From positions 3,372 through 18,529 of the forward strand of contig NZER01000056.1 of assembly GCA_002690445.1 (NCBI GenBank): DNA of 15,158 bases. The letters are read 5' to 3'. Positions 6,945 through 13,334 of this stretch are shown piece after piece (the stretch's first letter is position 1; each line of letters opens with the position of its first letter). The stretch is from Candidatus Pacearchaeota archaeon. Lineage in GTDB: Archaea > Nanoarchaeota > Nanoarchaeia > Pacearchaeales > GW2011-AR1. The position numbers were made by a program, and so were the translations under genes. The notes under the pieces are model-generated. The model did no database searches and was not told the origin of the DNA. It saw nothing but the letters and a program-made list of their open reading frames with translations.

Positions 6945-7427
6945 TTATAATTCAGGAAGAACATTGAAATCCAACAACTTCTTATACAAACTTTTTCGTT
7001 TCTTAGGAGCTATCTCTCTTTGCCATATAACCAGAACTTGATAGTCTGATCTAGCAAATAGTTTTATTCGTTCCTCTTCCTCCTCAGGTTCGTGCCACCT
7101 TTCTCCATAGAATTCAATTATCTTCCGATCTCGTAGATGTACAAAATCAGGGGCTTTTCCCATCAAAATAAATTGACCGTTACCTGTGTAACGGTATTCC
7201 ATACCGAGATAGCACATTATCCCGAATAATGTCATCTCTCCATTATTCGGCTCCTGTTTAGCAAGTCTGCCCCAGAAGGCCGCAGACTTATTAAATGGCT
7301 TACCTCTATAAGTAGGCCGTTTAGGAAGAGAGGAACGGCGAGGTCTTCCAGGCCGTCCCGCTCCCTTAACCTTTGGAATCTTGTATCTCGTCTGAGAGAG
7401 TCTGCATATGACGTTCCGCAGCGGCAT
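6945..7427 (-). CDS. Vsr/DUF559-like endonuclease with AT-hook
   Basis: A 160-residue protein. The nuclease core is GKAPDFVHLRDRKIIEFYGE then RWH: Asp94, Glu105, Gly108 and Trp111-His112 fit the pattern PDF...KxxIExxGxxWH of Vsr-like and DUF559-like PD-(D/E)xK nucleases. Glu64 on the preceding helix is a further candidate ligand. This fold occurs in mismatch nicking enzymes and free-standing homing endonucleases. Ahead of it, residues 23-31 (AGRPGRPRR) form an AT-hook-like basic arm that may grip the minor groove. The start is uncertain: ATG 7427 overlaps the upstream gene by 62 bases and has no ribosome site, yet no better ATG, GTG or TTG lies downstream until residue 65. Confidence 0.75.
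   Translation of the reverse strand: MPLRNVICRLSQTRYKIPKVKGAGRPGRPRRSSLPKRPTYRGKPFNKSAAFWGRLAKQEPNNGEMTLFGIMCYLGMEYRYTGNGQFILMGKAPDFVHLRDRKIIEFYGERWHEPEEEEERIKLFARSDYQVLVIWQREIAPKKRKSLYKKLLDFNVLPEL
7222..7250. repeat. 10-bp perfect inverted repeat inside nuclease gene
   Basis: CCGAATAATG (7222-7231) and CATTATTCGG (7241-7250) are exact reverse complements around a 9-base loop. The hairpin falls in the coding sequence of the nuclease around Glu64-Met65; the loop on the minus strand carries GAGAGATGA, including an internal ATG. There is no T-run. It may be an mRNA structure, a protein binding site or chance. Confidence 0.35.
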
Positions 7428-7617
7428 CAGCTGTATTGGAAATCATATTCTGCTGCAAATAGGTATTGAAACTTACACTCCAATTCTGAAGAGCGGCTAT
7501 CTGGGCCCTCAAGCTTGCTAGTTGTCCCTCACAATTACAAGATGAAGTAGTAGCAGCCTCAGTGGCAGCAGCTTTCTTAGGTCTCCCTCTTTTTACTTTC
7601 GGCTTCTCTGTAGTCAT
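7366..7617 (-). CDS. Small AT-hook protein
   Basis: An 83-residue protein. Residues 7-15 (KVKRGRPKK) form a near-perfect AT-hook with the GRP core that inserts into the minor groove of AT-rich DNA. An Ala/Thr-rich linker and a Cys27-Asn-Cys29 pair follow, then a short coiled coil (GQLASLRAQIAALQNW) that could dimerise it. A strong ribosome site, AAGGAGAGG, precedes the ATG. It sits between another RGRP protein and the nuclease, and its C-terminus overlaps the nuclease gene. A DNA-compacting or tethering role is plausible. Confidence 0.75.
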   Translation of the reverse strand: MTTEKPKVKRGRPKKAAATEAATTSSCNCEGQLASLRAQIAALQNWSVSFNTYLQQNMISNTADAAAERHMQTLSDEIQDSKG

Positions 7618-7635
7618 AAAACCTCTCCTTTACCT

Positions 7636-7989
7636 TTATGGTAACCCATATGTATTTGGTTCCCGATCCTCCTCCGCATCATCCTTACCAATACTCTCCT
7701 GCTCCGTACGACGAGGAGTCGATCCCTTTTTATCAGATCGCAGTATTGTTTCAATTGATTTCTGCAACTCGTCTATTATAGCCATGCCCAGTTCCCGCCG
7801 CTCCAACTCCTTTACCAAAGCAAATATCTCTGTAGCTGAAGATTCCTTCTGTATGGTTTTCTCTTGAGCCTTATGAAGCAACTCTGTACGAGAACCATGT
7901 CCCTGATCTTCAGGATGCCATCTATCAACACCATCATGACGATGATGGCCTTCCTTCTGAAGAAGTCTTGGACGACCCCGTCTACTCAT
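7636..7989 (-). CDS. AT-hook protein with His-rich segment
   Basis: A 117-residue protein. I chose ATG 7989 because GAGAGG lies 8 bases before it; an in-frame TTG at 8004 sits inside that site. The N-terminus is MSRRGRPRLL, an AT-hook core. Residues 14-32 are His-rich (GHHRHDG, RWHPEDQGHG). A charged helical region (ALVKELERRELGMAIIDELQKS) follows, then an acidic, disordered C-terminus. The start overlaps the end of the nucleotidyltransferase gene, so the two are co-translated. The His-rich segment could bind metal or be simply flexible. The family is not recognised. Confidence 0.7.
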   Translation of the reverse strand: MSRRGRPRLLQKEGHHRHDGVDRWHPEDQGHGSRTELLHKAQEKTIQKESSATEIFALVKELERRELGMAIIDELQKSIETILRSDKKGSTPRRTEQESIGKDDAEEDREPNTYGLP

Positions 7990-9583
7990 TCGATAACCTC
8001 TCAATCAACTCTTCTACCTCTCTATAAACAGGATTTTCCATCCGTTGAATAACATCATCCAGACCTATTGCAGCGAGCATATCTTCCGGATTAGGTCTCT
8101 CCTTCTCCCGCTCAGCAGCATTGAAATGTATCTCTTCCTCAGCCTCATCAACGGGTTTTCTAGGGTCTGGTACATCATCCAACTTCAGAAGCTCTTCCTC
8201 ACTATCGGCTTCCATATCATCAGGAAGAGACTCTTTCATCCTCTGGACTCTCTTCTCGATCCTTGTAACATCAGAGGCATTGTGACCTGCGGAAGTTGCA
8301 TCAGCACGTGATAGCTCAAAGAACCGTTTCAAATCTCCTCTAAGAGTGAGAATCAGTTTTCTGTACTCATCCTCATCGGAATCGCCCTTAAGGGCTGAAT
8401 CTACAAACTTATGATTCTCTACCAATCGAGCCACTCGCTCTATGATTCCTTTATTGAACCCTAATCGGAGCAGAGAGCTTCGAGCCACTCTACCGCTTTC
8501 TCTGGCATGATCAGGAAAATGACCTTTAACCTTCTCAACCTTGGCCTTACCTGTATCGTGATACAGAATTGCCAGATTAAGAATCAAATCCTGACTCTTA
8601 GCATTCTTTACAGCCTTCATGGTGTGATCCCACACATCTCCACGCCTACCCCGTTGTTTCAATCCAATGATGCTATTTAAGTCGGCACATATATACTGCA
8701 CCATATTGTGCTTAGCCATGAACTTGAGACCATAAGAGGGTTTTTCAGCTTGCATGACCTTAGCGAACTCAAAACCTATTCTCTTTGGTTTCACATTCTT
8801 TAAATATTGCACAGAATCGGGTAATGCCCGGAGAAGAGAAGGGTGAGCTTTTATTGGAAAATCAGACAGCATCCTCACTCCTCGCAGTAAACGAACTGGG
8901 TCTTCTTTAAAAGACTCTGCACTTCGACCACCAGGAGTTCTAAGAACCTTCATCTTAATATCATCTAACCCATGAAAGGGATCATAGAATTGACCAGTAA
9001 CAGACTGGGCAACAGCATTGATAGTGAAATCTCGTTGTCCCAAATTCTCCAGTAGCTCGTTCTGGGTGGTAGCAATCATATCTACCTTTAGATCGCCCAC
9101 ATGAAACTTTACTCTAGCAAAAGCGTTGGAAGATTCCTCAAATTTGATACTGAGACCATTGAATATCTCCTTCGCAGAAGCGAGAGGAGAAAGAGATATA
9201 ATATCCACATCTTTGGATACTTTCTTAAAGAACTTATCCCTTATGTATCCACCTACAAAGTAAATAGGTATGTAGTTCCCCAGAGTCCTGATCCAGTCTG
9301 TAGCTACTTTCCTTTGATTTAAACGCTCTGCCACATGAGGGTTGACCCATGCTGTCCTTGCTCGTTCAAATGTCCGACCACCACGATGAACTAGTTCATA
9401 AATCTTAGTTTGAACTTTGCCTTTCCCACTTGGATGCTCTTTCTGCCAAGAAGCCTTCGGTTTATCTATCTCAAGTTTACCTGCCCTAGGATCATCAGCA
9501 GGCTCAGCCCTAGAAATAGGGGCAACGTCCTGCTTTGCTAGAACGTAATCTATTTTTAATAAAGTCTTGAGAATGTCAGACAT
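7982..9583 (-). CDS. CCA-adding/poly(A)-polymerase-like nucleotidyltransferase with HD domain
   Basis: A 533-residue protein of the class II (bacterial) tRNA nucleotidyltransferase/poly(A) polymerase family, which adds nucleotides to RNA 3' ends without a template. Motif A is GGYIRD at 111-116 with metal ligands Asp125 and Asp127; QRDFTINAVA at 183-192 is motif B; EDPVRLLRGVR at 227-237 is the base-recognising EDxxR motif. An HD domain follows, with His320, His342-Asp343, His359, His391 and Asp428, as in multifunctional CCA enzymes with phosphohydrolase activity. The 90-residue N-terminus is extra and includes the basic module YELVHRGG...WVNP at 62-82. The acidic C-terminus (about 450-533) is also unusual. 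No ribosome site precedes ATG 9583. CCA addition, tailing or a new specificity cannot be told apart by sequence. Confidence 0.88.
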   Translation of the reverse strand: MSDILKTLLKIDYVLAKQDVAPISRAEPADDPRAGKLEIDKPKASWQKEHPSGKGKVQTKIYELVHRGGRTFERARTAWVNPHVAERLNQRKVATDWIRTLGNYIPIYFVGGYIRDKFFKKVSKDVDIISLSPLASAKEIFNGLSIKFEESSNAFARVKFHVGDLKVDMIATTQNELLENLGQRDFTINAVAQSVTGQFYDPFHGLDDIKMKVLRTPGGRSAESFKEDPVRLLRGVRMLSDFPIKAHPSLLRALPDSVQYLKNVKPKRIGFEFAKVMQAEKPSYGLKFMAKHNMVQYICADLNSIIGLKQRGRRGDVWDHTMKAVKNAKSQDLILNLAILYHDTGKAKVEKVKGHFPDHARESGRVARSSLLRLGFNKGIIERVARLVENHKFVDSALKGDSDEDEYRKLILTLRGDLKRFFELSRADATSAGHNASDVTRIEKRVQRMKESLPDDMEADSEEELLKLDDVPDPRKPVDEAEEEIHFNAAEREKERPNPEDMLAAIGLDDVIQRMENPVYREVEELIERLSNE

Positions 9584-9606
9584 ATAACAAATTAAAAAAT
9601 GGTGTC

Positions 9607-10047
9607 CTAAGCACCCTTACCTCGTGGATAATCCTTACTCTCTCCGCCTTCGATAGTCGCTAACTTATCAAATTCTCTAATTAGTTCGTCATGATCCTGA
9701 TCACTAGCTTTTCTCACAATAAAACCAATTCGTGTGTATGCATCGATTACATTCTCTAGTTCTTCTTTAGCAATAGGAGCAATCAGAAGTCTGCCTCCCT
9801 CTAACTCCTCAACCATCGATTCACTAAAATGCCTAACGCTCTGATATATATCGGGCCAGTACTCTGTATCCTGAATAACTAGGGCGTACCCAGTCTGGGG
9901 GTTCTCATCGTCCTCATCCTCACTCTCTTCTTCAAACTCATTCATTTGTGAAACAAGTGTATTTGCTCCATCCATCATGAAATAAAGCTCAGGATATTCA
10001 GGTTTCTCTTCATCCTCTGCAAGCGATATGTAAGTCTGATCGACCAC
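9607..10047 (-). CDS. Acidic protein of unknown function
   Basis: A 146-residue, strongly acidic protein. A run of Glu and Asp (EFEEESEDEDDE) lies near residues 38-49, followed by a mixed alpha/beta-looking segment (YALVIQDTEYWPDIYQSV, GGRLLIAPIAKEELENVIDA). The start is GTG at 10047 and overlaps the upstream stop as TAGTG, with GAGGGAGG as a strong ribosome site. No motif is recognised. The acidic segment could mimic DNA, neutralise a basic partner or be disordered. Operon position puts it between the 95-residue protein and the nucleotidyltransferase. Confidence 0.7.
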   Translation of the reverse strand: MVDQTYISLAEDEEKPEYPELYFMMDGANTLVSQMNEFEEESEDEDDENPQTGYALVIQDTEYWPDIYQSVRHFSESMVEELEGGRLLIAPIAKEELENVIDAYTRIGFIVRKASDQDHDELIREFDKLATIEGGESKDYPRGKGA

Positions 10048-10334
10048 TACTGAAGCCCTCCCTCTTGTATCTCCTTTCTGGCAAAGTCTGTATCGTCTAT
10101 CAGATACATATCTCCCATGATAGGAGTTCGATATATTGATCTAAGGTGACCAAAGATACCATCCTCATTCACTCCCTTTTCCTTAAGAGAATTGATAACC
10201 TTCTCTAATCCTTCTCTATCGTCTTCCCTATCGGGAGGCAACAAGATTTCACCACTGGGGAGGAACGCAGCCGTTACCTTCGCATCACTCTGATCAAAAG
10301 GTTTAGACCAATTTCTTCGTATTAATACTGCCAT
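10047..10334 (-). CDS. Small hypothetical protein
   Basis: A 95-residue protein, not recognised. The N-terminal part is beta-like (DAKVTAAFLPSGEILLPPD), then a charged helix (GLEKVINSLKEKG), then a segment with IMGDMYLIDDTDFARKE. AGGAGA precedes the ATG by about 8 bases. The gap before it contains a 31-bp imperfect palindrome, and one TTTACT box of that region overlaps the start codon. Expression of this gene and its downstream partners may therefore be regulated separately. Its stop overlaps the next start. Confidence 0.7.
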   Translation of the reverse strand: MAVLIRRNWSKPFDQSDAKVTAAFLPSGEILLPPDREDDREGLEKVINSLKEKGVNEDGIFGHLRSIYRTPIMGDMYLIDDTDFARKEIQEGGLQ

Positions 10335-10348
10335 TTACTTCTCCTGAA

Positions 10349-10379
10349 ATTTACTATTGGTAGTATACCACTAGTAAAT
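10349..10379. promoter_or_regulatory. 31-bp imperfect palindrome with TTTACT boxes
   Basis: Arms of 14 bases (left ATTTACTATTGGTA, right TACCACTAGTAAAT) pair at 13 of 14 positions around the 3-base centre GTA. Four copies of TTTACT/AGTAAA lie at 10334-10339, 10350-10355, 10373-10378 and 10385-10390, two in each orientation, so the cluster fills the gap between two leftward genes and covers the start codon of the second. There is no T-run on the minus strand; instead the ribosome site AGGAGA follows. It fits an operator or an mRNA structure near the ribosome site better than a terminator. Confidence 0.5.
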
Positions 10380-10392
10380 ACATCAGTAAATC

Positions 10393-13311
10393 CTACTCAT
10401 ACCTTTTCCGTAGCTCAGCCACTTCTAGCATAGAACCGATAAGACTTCGTTCATCATATGACGCTGACCAGTAATTCAAGCTCTCCTTGAAATCCTCTTC
10501 ACTAACTTTACCAGCTAGGAGTGGGAGAACTTCTTTCATTGCCCGATCCTCATCCACACCTGAATCTACAGCCTCTTTATATCTATCCATCACATTACCG
10601 TACATAGATCGTGCGTCATCAATAGAATAGCTGCCAGTCTCTCTCATATAATCCAAGAGTCCCTGAGGCACTTGTGCCTGCTCCTGCGTCCACTGTAGGT
10701 CTTCCGTTGCTGAAGCCCCTTCAGCAGCTTCCTGTTCAGCAGCCTCAGCCTGCTCCGCAGCTACTCTTGCCACATTCGCCTGTCTTCGCTCTTCAGTTGA
10801 AAGAACTTGTGGCCCAGCTCCCGCTGCCTCATCCTGCCGTCGTCTAAGGTCAGCACCCCTTTCAGCATCAGTAAGAGGAGGAGTGGGAGGCTGTCCAACT
10901 ACAACAGGTTCAGGCTCTGTTACCGTTACAGGAGGAGAAACTTCTGCTATCTCAGAAGGAGGAGAAGAACTCAGTCTAGTGTAATTAGAGGCCTGATCAT
11001 ATTGAATTTCGTTACCTGGAAGTCCGGCCTGTAAAATATGCTCTTTTATTTTTGCCTTAGCCGCCTCAGTAGTAACCTCAGAACCGTCCATGAACTGGCC
11101 CAGTACTTTCATACCTGACGCTGCTGCGGCCCTCCCAATGACCTGCATGTCAAAGTGTTCGTCTATATAGTTACCAATCTCTTGCTCAAGACCCGCCTGA
11201 TCAACTCCCGCAATCTCCGATGATAAGAATCCACCGGGTGGGGCTCCCATCCTATTTCCCTTATCCCACGTATCCCATCCTAGATTTCCGAAAGTCTGTG
11301 GATGAGCAGAACCCATCCAAGGTGCAGTTTGACGAGGATCATCGCTATCACGAGCCCCTTCCCATTTAACAACTCCCTCACTCCGCACCATGCCAGTTCT
11401 GCCTGTATCTGCTGGTTGTTGACCATAGTTTATATCTGCAAATCTTCCAGCAAATCCATTATCGTAGGCAATTAACTTCAGTCCATCCGCCGTTGCCTGA
11501 AACCCAAAGTTAGAATTATGCCTATCAGAGTTACCAAGAAGGGTATCCAGCATTATCATTCCAAAAAATTTGGCACGATTTTCTGGGTCTTGCATGGCCT
11601 TCTTTAAATCAGCTTCCTTGACAGCAGCAACAGGAATGAGATTTTCAATCCATTCTGAAATGAATCCACCACCCAATCCCACATTCATTGCGGTTACACC
11701 TTCAGGAGTATCCGCTGTACCAGTATCTTTCCACTCATCAGGCAAACCATTAACCAACATTACAGCTGGAACAATTCCCAGTCCCAGAGCCCTATCCATA
11801 ACGAATGCAGCATTTTCCCCTAACTGCTCACCAGCAGAGGCTTTATACATAAAGCTCTTGCCGCCTACACTTACCCGTCCCGATACCGCCGCACCCAGTC
11901 CCCGACCTTCATATTCAGTTTCCCAGTCCAAGTCACCGAACTGTACCTCGATAGCTAGGTCTGGGCCTTCGACTGGTGTATCAGGAAGACCTCCAGCAAT
12001 ACCAACCTCTCCTCCCAGACTCTCTACAAAAGTAGAACTCTTCTCCATGACATCGGCATTGACCTGAGTAGGATTAAATGTCTCACTACCGTCCCCTACA
12101 CTGATATTGTCATCAGCCCACTGACCTGCACGTGCCGCTACCCGTATCGCTTCTTCAGCTGCGGCTACTTCCTCAGGAGAGCGTGTATCTTCAGCGGGAT
12201 GAGGCTCGTCAGGGTCTCTACCAGGAAGTTCTGCTGGGGCAAATTCTCGTGCTTCGGTAGCTTCCGCTGCCCCTGCCGCAGACTCTTCTCCACGGTGTCT
12301 GGCCCTACCTCTCGCTCCCAGATCATCAACTTGTGTCCAACGATTCCTACGTCTGTTAGCAGGATCAAAAATATCTATAGGCTCGTATCCGATACGAACT
12401 TTCTGCCCACTCGCAGTCTCGCCTCTAAACTGTCCTTCTTGATCAAGGAAGTTTGACATATTAGCCATGCCACTCCCTTCAGCAAAATCCTCAGGGAGTC
12501 GAATAGGAATCCCTGCCTGCTGATCACCAGCCAACATAATCTTCTCAGGCATCCAGAAGTTCTCTCCTGGCCTAAGTTCTTCAGGAGGAACTATAAGAAA
12601 TTCTCGTGCGTTTACACGGAAATCCTTTATGCTTGGGTCTTTTATAAGGTCTCCTGTCTCAGGGTCTATAGACTTCCCAAGCTTCCGCATCGGGACTTGC
12701 TTCGCACGACCCTTCCTAGCATCAAAAAATGGAGGAAGACCGTCCTGCCAAAGGTCTGCGACATCATCAAACTTCTCACCCTGCTTTCCCATCTCCTGAC
12801 GGAAAACCATAGCCTGCTTGTCCAGTGCCCATTCCCAGTTACTTGTCCCTTGCTTGAGACGTTCAGCCCTTGCTTTATGGTCAATCAACTCATCAAAGTC
12901 AACAGGGCCATAATTAATGTGATAGGGTCTCTCACCAATTGAGATCAGAGAAAGCATCTCTTCATATCGATTCATGATCACATGAGCTTCTCTACGATAC
13001 TTAGCTAGCTCAGAAAGAGCCTCAGCCCGTTTCTCCGGAGTCAGAGCTGCAATTTCCTTTGCACTCATCTGTGAAACAGGAAACATTCTCTTGGGATTTA
13101 CCCAGCGAATCGCACGAAATGTTATCTCACGGGGCTTTTTCCTATGAACTGTTCTGTACATAGGAACAAGGTGAGCATACTTTGCATGCTGCTTCTGAAG
13201 GAAGTCCCAAGCTATCTCTGCAAGCTGGAAAACTTTACCTTCGTATGCCTTTTTTCCACTCTTATAGATAAAATTATCTATCGATCTAAGTATGTCTCGT
13301 TCAGTTGCCAT
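10393..13311 (-). CDS. Large multidomain protein with PI3/PI4-kinase-like catalytic domain
   Basis: A 972-residue protein. Residues 1-73 are helical and end with a basic module (MYRTVHRKK...WVNP, 51-73) shared with the nucleotidyltransferase. An unrecognised region follows, then an Ala/Glu-rich linker at about 335-405. The kinase-like domain spans roughly 435-690: a Gly-rich loop, Lys490 in FMYKAS, Glu499 in GENAAF, hinge-like GFISEWIE at 549-556, catalytic loop GNSDRHNSN at 593-601 (Asp596, Asn601), and metal-binding AYDNG with Asp617. The DRHxxN signature is that of phosphatidylinositol 3/4-kinases and related protein kinases; all key residues are present, so it is probably active on a protein or lipid. 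A Pro/Val-rich linker at about 780-817, an Ala/Glu/Gln-rich helix and a 95-residue C-terminal domain complete it. HipA is a related but different fold. The start is set by GGGGAAG before ATG 13311. Confidence 0.8.
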   Translation of the reverse strand: MATERDILRSIDNFIYKSGKKAYEGKVFQLAEIAWDFLQKQHAKYAHLVPMYRTVHRKKPREITFRAIRWVNPKRMFPVSQMSAKEIAALTPEKRAEALSELAKYRREAHVIMNRYEEMLSLISIGERPYHINYGPVDFDELIDHKARAERLKQGTSNWEWALDKQAMVFRQEMGKQGEKFDDVADLWQDGLPPFFDARKGRAKQVPMRKLGKSIDPETGDLIKDPSIKDFRVNAREFLIVPPEELRPGENFWMPEKIMLAGDQQAGIPIRLPEDFAEGSGMANMSNFLDQEGQFRGETASGQKVRIGYEPIDIFDPANRRRNRWTQVDDLGARGRARHRGEESAAGAAEATEAREFAPAELPGRDPDEPHPAEDTRSPEEVAAAEEAIRVAARAGQWADDNISVGDGSETFNPTQVNADVMEKSSTFVESLGGEVGIAGGLPDTPVEGPDLAIEVQFGDLDWETEYEGRGLGAAVSGRVSVGGKSFMYKASAGEQLGENAAFVMDRALGLGIVPAVMLVNGLPDEWKDTGTADTPEGVTAMNVGLGGGFISEWIENLIPVAAVKEADLKKAMQDPENRAKFFGMIMLDTLLGNSDRHNSNFGFQATADGLKLIAYDNGFAGRFADINYGQQPADTGRTGMVRSEGVVKWEGARDSDDPRQTAPWMGSAHPQTFGNLGWDTWDKGNRMGAPPGGFLSSEIAGVDQAGLEQEIGNYIDEHFDMQVIGRAAAASGMKVLGQFMDGSEVTTEAAKAKIKEHILQAGLPGNEIQYDQASNYTRLSSSPPSEIAEVSPPVTVTEPEPVVVGQPPTPPLTDAERGADLRRRQDEAAGAGPQVLSTEERRQANVARVAAEQAEAAEQEAAEGASATEDLQWTQEQAQVPQGLLDYMRETGSYSIDDARSMYGNVMDRYKEAVDSGVDEDRAMKEVLPLLAGKVSEEDFKESLNYWSASYDERSLIGSMLEVAELRKRYE

Positions 13312-13334
13312 AATACTTCCCCATCTAAATCATA

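Noticed and set aside
7990..8004. TTG at 8004 as the start of the His-rich AT-hook protein
   Set aside because: The TTG lies in the ribosome site GAGAGG that serves ATG 7989.
10349..10379. The palindrome as a rho-independent terminator
   Set aside because: No T-run follows on either strand; a ribosome site follows on the minus strand instead.
11463..11844. HipA toxin identity for the kinase-like domain
   Set aside because: The DRHxxN and AYDNG signatures fit the PI3/PI4-kinase-like group better, and there is no HipB-like partner gene adjacent.
11570..12067. 165-codon open frame on the plus strand
   Set aside because: It runs opposite the well-supported kinase-like gene, and its Ser/Pro-rich composition is what the antisense of that gene yields.
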